Both the position numbers and the translations under genes were made by a program. Shown piece by piece: positions 24,301-35,838 of a stretch of 64,000 nucleotides of DNA. Positions within the stretch are counted from its first letter, which is position 1; every line of letters begins with the position of its first letter. This DNA comes from Rhynchonema sp. JSB1_4 (lineage: Eukaryota; Nematoda; Chromadorea; Monhysterida; Xyalidae), in assembly GCA_030248065.1 (NCBI GenBank), contig JASAMV010001957.1, positions 1-64,000 on the forward strand, given 5' to 3'. The notes beneath the pieces were generated by a model that worked only from the letters and a program-made list of their open reading frames with translations, was not told the origin of the DNA and did not search any database.

Positions 24301-27300
24301 GCATATACACAAAATGACCTCTTTCAGACACCAAGCACACAACCACAACAGCAAATATCACAAAAGGTCTCCTTATCAAACACTCACAATCCCGCACCCA
24401 TCAATCACACCTTTTCCACCAGTACCGTGTCCGGCTGCTCACCCATCCAATATCGATCATAATTTCGATCGAGACCCAACGGCTCCTGCCGCACCGCGAG
24501 CGTGTGCGCTTCTCGGGCGCGCTGCGTGTGTTTGACAGTTTTTTGGTGAAAAAAGGAACAACTGCTGCCAAACAATGCCCATCAAACAAAGCTTCATCAA
24601 ACAAAGCTTGGACAAAGATCGAATAAGCCAATGACAACCTCCACCATACTGTGAAAAGTAATGAACAGATGGACCGGATGAATAGACCAGCGTTATGGTT
24701 TGCCCAAACAGGCACTGGCACAAGCAGCGTATGCAGACCAGCAGGCTAACACCGCTGGCACCCAGTAATGCTACGCCAACAGCGAGCCCGATTTCGGAGG
24801 TCCTAGATTGGTGAAACAGTCATATGTGCTGCTGATTCGGGAAACGTTACACGTTGTGGAATACAACGTGGCGCATGATGATTTTCTCTTCCTGCTCGTT
24901 TTGTAAGCACACCACCTCCGAAATCGGGCTCGTGTTGGCGTGGTTTGCCTCTTATACATATGTAACGGCGTGTAATACGCCATGGATGACTGGTGAAATA
25001 AAGTTGTCATCCCACCTGATATCGTTTATTGACGCGTTCCCGCTCGACCCTACGTCTGTCCATCTCGGTCTCCCGCCGTCTGCGTTCCTGTTCCTCCCTC
25101 TCCCGCTGTTCATGTCGGCGTTTCTCCTCAGCGACGGCTTCACGGCGACGGCGCACTCGTTCTGCTAGCGATGGCGTCACAGGGGTGCCTGATTGTGCAA
25201 GGTGGCATGAGGTCTGATGGGTTGGGTGATGCTTCACTCTTTCGTTTTGGAAACACACGTTTTGTTTGAATCCTGATTATCCTCTGCATTGCCCCATAGC
25301 TGATATACCGGTTCTAACACAGTTCTGACATATTAAACCAACAGTTACTCGTACAGTGCACCACACCAGGGTCCAAAATTGACTTTTTTCCGTCCGTTTC
25401 GGCTTCTATTTAACAGATAATTCCAACAAACCAAACACAACCCAACCCCATTAACCGTCATCATCATCCGCCGAGCCCGCACTTGGCGGTGGACTGAGTG
25501 GTGCGCAATCCACGGGTGGTGTGAGTTTGTCCAACTTTTTCAACTTCTCCTTGTCCTGTTCGGCCGTTTGCAATTGAACGCGACGCAATTCGCGACTGGA
25601 AGAATCAGGCGCATCGCATAATTCTGATAAAAATCGGGAAAATGTCGGATAACCTCTGATTTATGTTTATTTAATAACAGCACTTCATTCATTCAATACG
25701 ATCGTAGATTTCGACCATTCGCTATGAGCAGTACCAGACATATTGTACATATTCACACAGTTCCAGGTTATACTCACTTGGCAGCCTGCATTTCATCATG
25801 TGTATTGTGAATGTATTCATTGATCGCGTCCGACATGAGCAAACGTTGCACCAACGCATAGAGAACTGACAGTTGATCGGTGGGTGGCAGCTCGTGGAAT
25901 TCCATCTCGCCCAAACGATTGATGAGATCGATGCTCTACAAAGTGAATATTGATTGAATATGGGTAGGTGATTGTAAGTTGCAATCAAAGGAATTCGCAC
26001 TGATGATGATCTGATGCACCGCCCGGCTGTGAAATAACAACTGGCGGAAAATGACAACAAAAAACCCGCTTCACATTAATGCTGTAAACCGGCACCAATG
26101 TTCTCACCGAAACATCGGGCAGAAAACATCACGCAGTGACTCACAGCCGTTTCTGCGCTCTCTGAATTGTTGCCATTGGACAATGGATAATTGACGGCTT
26201 ATTTATCTTGTCAGACATGGAAAATTTACAAGAATTCCAACAAGACACCAGAACATCTCACAATAAATAACAACCCTGTACCAACCAGTCCCCCCGTGGA
26301 TCGTTGCGTCGGCCCATCTACAGGGTTGTCGGACGCGCGCGACGACGGTCGACTCGCGTCACTCACATCGCCTTCCGCACCACCCTGTACTCCAGGCGCA
26401 CACCCTGTACTTGTGTCCAGTTCATCTGATGGTCGCAGACACAAACGCGCTAGCTCGGCGGCGGACTCGGGTTTCACAGGCATGGAGGACAGTTTGACAC
26501 CCAACTCGCTGTAGTCCTGCAAGCAACAATATGTGAAGTATATGCGGGTACGCTTTGAGGGCACCGGGTGTATATGACGCGTCGTGAGGTTGCGGTTTCG
26601 ACCCAAAGTCTAACACCGCGGCTGCCTGGGTCTCGTCAGCCAGAAGGACAGTCAGGGCTAGCCCCGAAAACTTGATGGTACAGTCTCAGCACCACAACAA
26701 AACATGTGAATAGTACAGTCAATGTGTCGCACAAATAAGTTAACAAACAGTGGTGATAATAATTTGATGTATCAAACCTGACATCAGATATTTTGGGAAC
26801 TACAAAAAGACCCTTCATTTTTAATCATTATTGTTGACTTGTGACCTTACCTTTGCGATTTCATCATTAATCAGCGGTGTGAGGAGAGCAGCGAGCACAC
26901 GTGACGTGAATGCTTGACCATCCAAACCGGCAGTCATCGATGACGTCAGCTTCTCTGGAACAAATCAGCTATTCGGTTATCTATCATCCAAACGTATCTT
27001 CCGCGTTCGCAGCACTAATCGGGCGGCATCGGAATACCAGTGTGTGGTAAACAATAAGCATCATTTGACGAAGTATGTTGCGTTTCCTACAGGCTCTCAG
27101 GTTTGAAAATGAATGGGGACATTCCGAAGCGAATTACAATGTTGTCACTGCAGCGAATTTTGTTCGTTTCGGCCAGTTATCAGAGCAGATTGAACTGCGA
27201 GCACTGAACAGCTAAACACAAAACCAAACACTCAATCATAGTCAGTTTTAGTCCAGCTTAGGTGCCAAAATGTCTCAGCAGTGAATTTTGCCCGTTTCGG

Positions 27301-30300
27301 ACTGTTTTCACAGACGGGCGAGGTGCCAGGCCTCTTCGGTGCCAACACCATTGGTCAATTGACCTCCAAAAATGACCTCGAACAGATCTTATTGCTCAAG
27401 TGAAACATCACTGCTGCGCTGCGCACAAAAGTGCAAGCCAGTGAGAGAGGGCAACGGGTAATTAAACCACAAGCTAGCCACACTCCACTGGTGTCCGCAA
27501 GTTCACAACAAAAGATCCTCACACCAACCAGTGGTCACAGATTTGGCATCAATATCATCATCAGTTGCACGTTTGTCCGGCAACAGCAGCGGCGCGTAGC
27601 AGCGAATGAACGAACACACGGCGTACGCTTGACCAAAGTCACAGTCACTCGACACGGGCAGGTCGGTCGGATGGGGTAGGGCGTGACTGTCAAGCAGATC
27701 GAGGTCGTCGAAACGCTGCAAAACGTGAAATTGTGTGGAGTATTTGTTGCAGATGTTTTTTTGTGCAAAACGCCAATGCTGAACCGGAAAGCGGTAACGC
27801 ACCCCCTAGCTCAGGTATGTATTATCGAGTTTTGTGGGCAACACTAATTGTGTTAGATAACACTTGCCATACCGACACATATTGAGCAAACGGACTCATT
27901 GAAATAGCTCGCATGAAACGCAGAACAATTCGGTATTGGGAACCGCTTTCATGATTTTGTATTCAAAAAATGTTCTGCTCGTCGTAGGTGCACGCCAACA
28001 TGTAATGATTTCGTTTCTACCAAATCACTTGTAATCGAAAGCTGCGGTCGGTGAATGACCAAACATCATAATTAAATTGGACCACATCAAACCAACATTG
28101 ATTTCTTTGACAAAGTATGCGCTGGCACATGTACTGGCAGGCGAAAAAAACCGTTTTTTTTTCAAAAAAAACCGAAAAAAAAAACCGTTTTTTTTCCGCC
28201 CCTTTCTTTTTCTTTTTTTTTTCGTTTTTTTTTTTTTTAAAAATTTTTTTTTTTTTCTCTTTTCCAAAAAATAATACCAACCCCCTTTTTTTCTTTTTCT
28301 TCCTCCCCCCACCCCCCCCCTTCCCTTTTTTTTCTTCTCCCTCCTCTTCCCCTCTTTCTTTTTTATTTTTTCCTATATTTTTTTTTTTTTTTTTACTCTT
28401 TTTTATTTTCTAAAAATTTTTTTTATAAACTTTTTTTTTTCAAACACTCCTTTTTTCCTCTCCACAAAAACAACTTTTTCAAAGCACAGTGACACACCTA
28501 CACAACACTATATATCCAGAGATTTCAATTCATCACATTAGATTTTCATTGTTTAAAAATGTTTATTCAACAGAATTTCCCATACAATATTTATGCGTTT
28601 ACGTTTATCAGGCACGCGAGGAGCAGAAAAAACTCAAATAAACGATCAACGACAAACGATGAATGAAGCAAAGAATGACCTACCTGATTCCTCAATTTCT
28701 TCAATTCAGCTATACGTCGCGCGTTATCGGCGCGTTTCTGCGCTTTGTACGCCATGCGTTCATCTTCCGTCATTGCATCCCTGTAAGAAAGTGGTGAAAA
28801 TATTTTCTGGAGACGCAATGCCGTAATCCAGCTAGAAGATAGCTCCAATCCTGGTGACACATTTGGTCATAAAGAGGTGACGCTAATGTTGACCAGCATT
28901 CGTTTCTCATTAGTTAAGCGTGGACAAGTTACAGGCTGGCAATACCGGCCGGCAATATCGTCAAAATGGCGACCAGTACGATGACTGTGACAATCATGCA
29001 TAAATGGACGCATGAAGGAAAACAAACAAATTCAAAAAAATGTGCAAAATGCAACTTACAATTTCAATTTCTCCACATATTCCTCATAACGTTTCCGCAA
29101 ATCGGCCAACATCTCCGCGTCGACGGCGCATGGTGGATGGTCAAGCAGCGCTTGTGTGATGTGCTGCGTTTGGAAGCACGAACGCACGCATTTGGCGTAT
29201 TTGGACAAGTTCTTGAGCTGGCGCAGCGCCAACAACCTGTCAAACAATCATGACTTGCGTTTTTTGTAGTGGTGTGTTTGTCTATTCGATCTTGATGGTT
29301 TGCCGTGACAATCTAAATTGCCGAGCTAGTCTTGAAAGCGACATAGTAGAACATTTTTTGGTCGCTGACTCTATTTTTTTCAAATGGTCATGCTCAAAAT
29401 GGCTTTATGTACGCTTAGGCGGCTGGAAGACAAAGCTGTTAGTCACCAAAACCGCTCACTCTCTGAATCCGACAAAAGAAGAGAAAATCAACATTATGTG
29501 ACTCACTGATGCACTGCGTTGGCGAATTTCCGTTTCACCGCATCGGCACGCAGTTGCGATGGCGTTTTGGACAGCTGAAGGCAGCGAAGAGTTTGTTTAA
29601 TTGAGCATATTGTTAATTTAGAATATTTGTGCTGTGTACAAGAACACAACAATCGGCGTGTATTTATACGGCGAACACACACCGTACAACACACAACGCA
29701 CAAGCCCAGTCTCCATCACAGCCGGGCCGGTTGTGTACATTTCACCGTACGTCATTAGGTTGAGGCTCCTTTGTTCAGGCTACGGTGTGAGCTAAACAAC
29801 TAGCCCAAACAATCAATGATGTAACAACAGTGTTGGCCAGTTTCGCCCTGGTTTCACAGACGGGCCAGGTGACACGCCTCGTCGGTGCGAATAAAACGAA
29901 AATCACAATTCCCAACGCTCACCTTGGGTTTCAACGAAAAGACGTCATCATTATTGCTGCTCGTCGAGCCGACTTTATTCACTTTGGCCGGCGTCGTTTT
30001 GTTGTTCGGGCTCATGTGTTGCATAATGCTGCTCTGCTTCTTGAGTTTAGCGGTTAGCGGTGATTGACTCTGGAACAAAAGACGGAAATACCTTGACGTA
30101 ACATCATTTTGGGCACTAGTCTATCAATTCTAAATTTTCACATGGTATTCAGACATAATTGGAGAGTTACTGCACCAACTTTGAGAAGCGTAACAGTTGG
30201 GTTGTTCCGCCCCTCACTCGTAAGAAACGCACTGAATTGCCAGAAACATCCTGCGAATGAATTACCAACATACCAGCGGAAAAAAACAATAGCACCTCCC

Positions 30301-33300
30301 CAAATCCACGAACCGATGTTTCCTTCATCAATTTTGGCTTCGCGTTCTTGACTGCTTTCGGCTTTGTTGTCTTCATCATGCGTTTGCGAGCACCTGCTGA
30401 TGCAGGCATGCCAGATAGACGGGGCCGTTGCATCTAAAATGGTAAATAACGGCTAACTATTGACCAGATCATTCGCGAAAAAAATTGATGTTGCTGCCTA
30501 TTTGCCACCTTTTGCGAGAAAATCGTGCGTATGCAAAGTCGAGAGAGTGGAGTGCATTGCATAACCTACGTCGCAGCCGATTAAATGCACGATTGGCACC
30601 ATAATTTCACGAAAAGCTCCCTGGATGAGGGGGGAAACTAGCTCACGAAATGTACCAAACAAAGCATACACCCACCTACACGCACGGCACCAATATTCCA
30701 AAATTTCAACTAACCAGCGACTCATCCTCACTCGACGACGACAAGACCACCGTGTCAGCCACACTGCTACTGCTGCTCGGCACATCAACCGGTATGACGT
30801 CATCATCAGAGCTCGCATCCGTTGTGCTGCTCAGATATTGGAATTGTTGTTGTTGTTGTTGTTGTTGTGGCTTGGTTTTCGGCACATTCACTTTGTCCTT
30901 GTGCTTGGTTGGTGTCGGCAGGGACTTTCGCGCGCGTTGCGGCACGGAGGTTGTTGAGCCCGGCGTTGGTTTGCGACCAGAGGATGGGGTGGTGGATTTG
31001 TGGTTATTTGTCGTTGGCTTCGATGGCGTCGTTGTGCTGGACTGGAAATTAAGATCACATGAAGACAATATTGTTATGATTTGCGCTACTGTTTATCGGA
31101 AGACTAACATCAGTCAAATGAGGGCCAGTGTAGTATATGTATGATGCGAAACATTTCCTTGCCGCACGAAACGTAAGACCGAAAACGAGGTTGAAATAAA
31201 TTGCGACTCGGGTGACAAACACGCAAACAATCTGGTTATTGCGCCGTGCACACAGGAAGTTCACGACAAATTTGAAAAAATAAGCGCCAACAAAAATCTG
31301 CAATTTAACAAAAACACACAAAAAATTAGCAGTTTAAAAAATGCAATGCAGTAGCCACAAAACTGAACGATAAAATCCCCAATGAACGCTAACCCGTTGC
31401 GACTGCGGCACGAACAGCGACATAATCTTGTCCCTGACATGGTATTCCCTGCACAACTCGGGCAGCACCGTCCACGGTCGTGTGTTGTGCACAGTTGGAC
31501 TGCTGTCATTATTGATCGGGGTTGGGGGTGGGTCTTTGCGAAACGCACAGAAGCGAATGAATTGGGCCAGAATATCGTCCGAAGGCAGGCCCGACACGCG
31601 TCTGTGCGGGTGAACGGAAACGGTTGATTTTTTTGATGAAATGACAAAGATAATTGATGGTCCACCAGATAATGAATGTGTGTTACGGGCTGCTGTGGCC
31701 GATGATTCATGGGTTCCGAAAATCAAATCAAAATACAAAACAACAAATCAATAATTACGCCAAAAGGCGCAGGCAGGTTAGAAAATGTTTCACTCCTTGC
31801 ATAACAGCAGAGAACAAAAATCTTGATATTAATGTTGACATTGATGATTCTTTTCGGCCTTGGGAAAAATACCATTAAAATCTAAAATATCGCATCAAAA
31901 CGACACTGACTTTGTTTGCGGCAGTGTTTTAGGGGCTGTCTGGCAATTGAAAATGAAGAATAAACTAACTCGAGCATGTGTGTGGGAACGGCTGCAACAC
32001 GTTTCTCAACACCATCCTCCAAAGAAAATCGCACATCGTAAGTCGTTGCGGAATTCTGCTCGCAATAAAGGCCTTTTTATTCAAATTTTTATGCCAAATA
32101 TTTGAACTGTAGAATTTCGCTTTCGTCGGAAAGCCAAAATTCCCAAACGAAAAGCGCAATTTTCAAGATAAGGCCGAACAAACACAGAATCGGCACCTGT
32201 GGTTTATTCGCGTTCTCCTTGTTGCTGGGCGAGTCACGCGAGGCGAGGTTCACGCTGGCAATTGTGCCCACGACGCTGAACGAATGAATTTGCGAACTTT
32301 TTTGAGCGTAAATAAAAAAGAATTAAATATATCAGTTTGCATGAAGTGACAACCTCGTGCCAGATTTCCGCAACAGTCGTACTTGTTCGTCTTTGAACAA
32401 CTGATTGGTGAGCACGTGACGGAAAGCATCGATCAGTGCGCTCACGGAACGTTTGTCTGGAAAAAAAATTATTTTTTTTTCAAAATTTGATTGAGAAACA
32501 ATATTGATTTGTTGGCCAGAATTAAGGTGTTGGACTAACGCCTAACAGCGTGTATTCGGTCTCAGATTCATCCTTGAACAACTAACCCTAGCATATGCAT
32601 CAGGAAAATTGCGTGCCCATCGTTTTATTCCCCCAACAAGTAGTAACGACGGTAAAATGCAACAAAATAAAACAATACATCTGGCAGATTCCACAAGAAA
32701 TCATAAGAAAACACTGAGCAAATAAAAAAAGCCCCGAACCATGATGGATCATATTGAGGAAGACCTCTCGCACGGCGGGCACGAAATGCTGAAAGACGGT
32801 ATCGCGACATTTCTGCTCTTCGTCCAATGCCTGCTCGTATGTCAGATTCGTGGCGCCCGTACAGTGACACGTCCACTGCGCTCGGCCGTACGATGACATC
32901 TTATCGCTGTATTCGCTGGAAATTTTTTTAAACGGGATTTTTTTCAAGAAATTCCGACGAAATAATTGGCAGGCACATCCCGTGCCGGGCACAATCCAGG
33001 CTCGGTGACGAAATGGAAACCGATTTCCATCCATCACCTTGTTGCCAAACGTTGTGAAATTACAAATCCAAAAGCAGAAACAGTTTCGTGGCATCTGTGC
33101 TTGAACATGCCAGCACGCAAACACATGAAATGAAACTGATGTCAATCGGTGGACAATTGCCTAGATTTTAAATGCAACCAAAAGAAGATTACTTGCTGAA
33201 ACTTTGTCAAACCAAAAATTCACAATTTACAACGAAATTCATTTCGAAGAACAAAATTAAATCCCCACGACGACCAACCGTTCGTGGCGCTTTTTGTAGC

Positions 33301-33552
33301 TTTTATTTGCTGTGGGTTTGTTATAGCCAGTGCTGTAACTATTTTCATTTCCGTAATTGTCCCACCCGCTCTTGTAACTGTGCTTCTATCACTAATTTAC
33401 GTGCATGGTTTTATGCGTCACTGAGAGCAAAAAACAACCAACCGTTCGTTTGAGCAGCATTCCTTCGTTAACGGGATGTAGAAACGCGAGGTTTTGTCGG
33501 CCGGCGCTGCCTCCTTGAGAAGCGGCACCACTTTGTTGTGTAGAATCGGCAT
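18318..33552 (-). CDS. BAZ1 (ACF1/WSTF)-type chromatin remodelling subunit, about 28 exons
   Basis: Large accessory subunit of an ISWI-type nucleosome remodeller; nuclear. Exons in order: 33552-33443 (starts MPILHNK), 32915-32740, 32456-32354, 32275-32197, 31601-31394, 31041-30715, 30433-30296, 30069-29923, 29574-29517, 29236-29060, 28780-28684, 27715-27539, 26954-26851, 26516-26286, 25935-25778, 25595-25456, 25198-25016, 24151-23824, 23506-23316, 22794-22716, 22493-22458, 22403-22291, 21817-21742, 21376-21249, 20637-20419, 19986-19875, 19564-19325, 18383-18318. Together they give about 1,400 residues, near the 1,480-1,560 of human BAZ1A/BAZ1B. Domain order WAC, DDT, WHIM-like helices, PHD, bromodomain-like fits the family. 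Phases join at most junctions, but not between 32197 and 31601 nor between 20419 and 19986, so a small exon is probably missing at each. I cannot tell BAZ1A from BAZ1B. Family assignment is firm; exact exon ends are approximate. Confidence 0.88.
18601..19007. mobile_element. TA-flanked MITE, family B copy 1 (407 bp)
   Basis: TIRs of about 40 bp starting TTGGTCGCACAATGAC and continuing to CCATCCCC, with TA on both sides. It forms most of the last intron of the BAZ1-type gene. Confidence 0.87.
19325..19564 (-). CDS. BAZ1-type gene, penultimate exon: degenerate bromodomain-like segment
   Basis: The second half, PVHGLADVEQQLGSYKNVKQ then MLRDVGHVLEQARTVF, resembles bromodomain helices A-B (P-x-D-L-x-x-I-x-x-x-L, then D-V-x-x-V-x-x-N-A). 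The usual ZA loop (W-P-F, P-D-Y-Y) is not visible; a Thr/Arg-rich linker stands in its place, and the acetyl-lysine asparagine position reads as Gln/Arg. The place, C-terminal to the PHD, is right for BAZ1. Acetyl-lysine binding looks doubtful. The last exon (18383-18318) ends EEIVAKLLQ and a TGA. Confidence 0.55.
20419..20637 (-). CDS. BAZ1-type gene, exon 25: acidic stretch with AT-hook-like motif
   Basis: A 73-codon exon starting DEDEDASSSERESDNDSD, then RTRTRGRGRPRAKPRAAR, then another acidic Ser/Asp run. The core R-G-R-P-R flanked by basic residues looks like an AT hook, which would add minor-groove DNA binding. Low-complexity acidic linkers with basic patches between PHD and bromodomain are common in BAZ proteins. 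Confidence 0.7.
20828..21272. repeat. Diverged local duplication covering part of a PHD-downstream exon
   Basis: About 190 bp twice in direct order: 20828-20990 resembles 21062-21190 (GCAGCTTTCATTTTCACCG type), and 21002-21055 resembles 21223-21272 (CAATCCAATATCATCC type). The second pair includes the tail of the exon at 21249-21376; the extra copy is discussed as a finding. Confidence 0.7.
21249..21817 (-). CDS. BAZ1-type gene, exons 23-24: PHD finger
   Basis: Exon 21817-21742 encodes RCRVCRRHNDEDDPLLLCDG followed by PRCNK. Exon 21376-21249 continues AYHLSCMRP, then VPEDEWLCPMC. Together they give a Cys4-His-Cys3 PHD finger, a histone-tail reader. Its start, R-C-R-x-C-R-R, is the form seen in BAZ1A/BAZ1B. 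Phases (0, then 1) join exactly. The preceding exon (22403-22291) ends ILDDCIDWRKSIEN, which in the family sits directly before the PHD. One oddity is an extra residue pair (P-R) in the second zinc knuckle, where most PHDs have C-D-x-C. Confidence 0.9.
23030..23175. repeat. Dispersed repeat shared with 46.5 kb
   Basis: Reverse-complement match to 46530-46700: both contain CGGTCTTGTAATTATGC, TTTGTATTTATTTTCATGTC and TTGAG-GGTG-CGACGC blocks. Lies in an intron of the BAZ1-type gene. Confidence 0.7.
24168..24187. repeat. ATT microsatellite
   Basis: Six to seven ATT units just upstream of the acceptor of the exon starting at 24151 in the BAZ1-type gene. Confidence 0.9.
25778..27715 (-). CDS. BAZ1-type gene, exons 12-15: DDT domain and following helices
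   Basis: Exon 27715-27539 contains FGQAYAVCSFIRCYAPLLL, a DDT-like helix pair. Exon 26954-26851 has LAALLTPLINDEI, and exon 26516-26286 has PESAAELARLCLRP followed by a Ser/Pro-rich stretch. Exon 25935-25778 has LGEMEFHELPPTDQLSVLYA, the WHIM-like motif that follows DDT in BAZ proteins and contacts the ISWI ATPase. Order and spacing match the family. The DDT is read across introns, so residue-level boundaries are approximate. Confidence 0.75.
28140..28475. repeat. T/C-homopolymer tract, probably poorly resolved sequence
   Basis: After a family-L-like start (GGCAGGCGAAAAAAACCG at 28138), the sequence becomes runs of T, C and A with little else for about 300 bp. Intronic in the BAZ1-type gene, between exons starting at 27715 and ending at 28684. 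Confidence 0.8.
30715..31041 (-). CDS. BAZ1-type gene, exon 6: Ser/Thr/Pro/Gln-rich linker
   Basis: A 109-codon low-complexity exon: Thr/Pro/Lys-rich at first, then a run of eight Gln encoded by a CAA tract (minus strand; GTTGTT repeats on the plus strand near 30843-30868), then Ser/Asp-rich ending SSSSEDESLV. It lies between the WAC region and DDT, where family members carry a disordered linker. The Gln tract is a likely length polymorphism. Confidence 0.65.
32740..33552 (-). CDS. BAZ1-type gene, exons 1-2: WAC domain
   Basis: Exon 1 (33552-33443) begins MPILHNKVVPLLKEA and carries FYIPLTKE. Exon 2 (32915-32740) carries AQWTCHCTGATNLTYEQAL, the hallmark W-T-C-x-x-T-G-x-x-N-L-T-Y-E-x-A-L core of the WAC domain (DNA-binding N terminus of WSTF/ACF1 proteins). 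Phase 2 at the end of exon 1 matches exon 2. The methionine fits the family's usual start, close to the domain, so the start is well supported. Confidence 0.9.
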
Positions 33553-33660
33553 TTCGATCAATTTGAAGGGGAAAGATCAGTAACAACTTTGGTCAAATTG
33601 GGCAATACGGCGAGCCGAGCGCATGTGGCACGCGCTGAAAATCAAGACTTGGGTGTGATC

Positions 33661-33848
33661 CAGTGTAGTTCCTGGTCCGGCGGGGAAATTAGTGTACCTC
33701 CCTGGGGGGGGAAGGGGGGAAGACCCAAAATCAGGAAAAAGTCACTTTTTGAGGTAGAAAATTTGACCCATTTTTACCCTTTTTTGGAAAAAATTCTTCA
33801 GAAAAAGAATTTTTTCAAAAAGTCCCCCTCCCCCCAGGAACTACACTG
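33661..33848. mobile_element. hAT-like MITE, family H copy 1 (188 bp)
   Basis: Perfect TIRs CAGTGTAGTTCCTGG / CCAGGAACTACACTG; perfect 8-bp target duplication GTGTGATC at 33653-33660 and 33849-33856. Lies 108 bp upstream of the start codon of the BAZ1-type gene, within its likely promoter. Confidence 0.92.
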
Positions 33849-34082
33849 GTGTGATCACACGTCCTTGGCAAGATTTTGGCCAACGTTTTTTGTTCATGCG
33901 CCCAAAAAATCAGCCGCCAGGCCATTAAGTCTGACAAATTCATGCACGTCTCTTGAAATTACGGTATGAAAAATGGTACATGAAAGGACAATGCCCAATG
34001 TCGCAGGTGCAACGCAGGAGAGCGTTTTCAAATTTCAATGTGAAAAATTGTGCTCCATTTCAGAATCTTTTGCACCACCTCA

Positions 34083-34202
34083 ATGGCAGATCCTGATCCC
34101 GAGCCGTGTGCTATTTCTGGCCATTTCAAATCAGCACCGAAACATCAGGTTGGCGACGTCTGGGCACCCGGCGTTTGGGCGGGAAAACAAAGGCAGCTCC
34201 CG
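34083..34202 (+). CDS. Possible single exon on the plus strand, divergent from the BAZ1-type gene
   Basis: ATG at 34083 opens MADPDPEPCAISGHFKSAPK then HQVGDVWAPGVWAGKQRQLP, and runs straight into a strong donor, GTGAGTGC. An acceptor-like CATTTCAG lies at 34055-34062. The composition looks coding, but I found no following exon before the tandem repeat at 34.3 kb. It could be a gene remnant or an upstream exon of an unseen gene. No family recognised. Confidence 0.25.
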
Positions 34203-34309
34203 GTGAGTGCAAAAAAACAGCGTGAGCTAAACGACCGACACATGCTGGACTGGACACATTTTCGAAAAGTTTCGAAAGGCGTTCCTCCACTCGGATTTCG
34301 GTTCCGTGC

Positions 34310-34580
34310 TCCCTCGACCGTTGAAAAGCGTTAGATTACCGATGCTCCCTTACCCATGTTCTCTCGACGGTTGACAATCGACCGTTGACAAGCGTTAGAT
34401 TACCGATGCTCCCTTACCCATGTTCTCTCGACGGTTGACAATCGACCGTTGACAAGCGTTAGATTACCGATGCTCCCTTACCCATGTTCTCTCGACGGTT
34501 GACAATCGACCGTTGACAAGCGTTAGATTACCGATGCTCCCTTACCCATGCTCCCTCGACCGTTGACAATCAACGGTTGA
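34310..34580. repeat. Tandem repeat, 64-bp unit, about 4 copies
   Basis: TTAGATTACCGATGCTCCCT begins at 34331, 34395, 34459 and 34523, exactly 64 bp apart. The copies are nearly identical. Each unit contains the inverted pair TCGACGGTTGACAA / TCGACCGTTGACAA. Confidence 0.95.
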
Positions 34581-35838
34581 CAAAACTTGTTTTGGTGAAA
34601 GGTTGTTCCGGATAGTTGGCCCACATGCCGACCGGCATGTATGATATGCATGGTTCCCCACCATCTCCCACCCCACCATTTTAACAATAATGAATCATTA
34701 GACTACCTATAAACCTAAATATTTTTGCATATAAGCCATTTTCGCACAGAATCACAAATGTCACCCACTCCCTCCCCTTCACAATTTTCCAATTTGTTTC
34801 AAATTGCCGCGCTTGACAATGCAGGCAAATCCTGTGTCGGTCGTGCTTTCTTGTGTCGGTCGTTTACTTCGTCCAAAAAAACAGAACGGAAGCCAGTGAG
34901 AAATGAAAACGACAAAAAAACACGCGATGACCAACCTGCACCATTCAAACGAGTTTAAACAACCAGCGAGTGAGCCTGTGGAAAAGTTGGACAATGAGCC
35001 TGAAATAAACATTTTATGAAAAGAAAATATCGGAAGAACAACATTCAAAGGAAATGTATTGGAAAGTGAATCGTTCCACAGTTGTCAACTGTCTAACACG
35101 CACATGCGTCTGAAAACATAGTGACATAAGTCAGTTCTCCAATCTTCAATTTTATCAACCGCATTTTTCATCGTTAACCCTACATGTTCGAAATACTCAA
35201 GCCTGATGCACCGACCTAGTAAACAATAAAAAAGCTAATATGTGGCGCAATAAAAGAGTGAATCTGGGCAAGAGGGCAGTAGAAATCATAAAAAAACAAC
35301 ACAATTAGTAAACTACCGCACCGAAACAATCCATAAACACACCATTCACGATCACGAGCATAATTGTTCCGTCCTTAATCTTCCCACACATCTGTATATA
35401 TCTGTATTCGTATGAAATAAATGTAAATTCAACTGACATGCCGGACATCAGAAACACAATTCGAAAAAAAATTGAGCAAACAACGCCGCCGAACGCACAA
35501 CTAAACCGGTCAACAACAACAATATCAACGATACTTTGGTCCTAAGATGTATACAATCAGAATCAAGTGGAGCGCTATCAAACTTGGGACAGTATCAAAA
35601 TTAATACCAATTGGATGAAGAATTCTGTAACATCAGCCAACCGACCATGTGTGGCCACGGGTTGATAGCAGCAGAACGACTATGGTCGGTCAGCGCATGT
35701 TACAGAATGTGACAGACAATTATGGCAAACTAAAAAAGCATAAGTCGGTCTTGCCACTGCCCAACTTTGATGCACAAACACACACGGAACGGTGAATGAA
35801 GAATGAGTGACAAAACAGCGTCCAAATTCGATGTCCAT

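Noticed and set aside
24041..24535. 164-codon plus-strand ORF
   Set aside because: Antisense to a well-supported exon of the BAZ1-type gene (24151-23824); low-complexity and without family resemblance.
34083..34202. Calling a full divergent gene upstream of the BAZ1-type gene
   Set aside because: Only one exon-like piece with a good donor was found; no partner exon, so it is listed only as a weak candidate.
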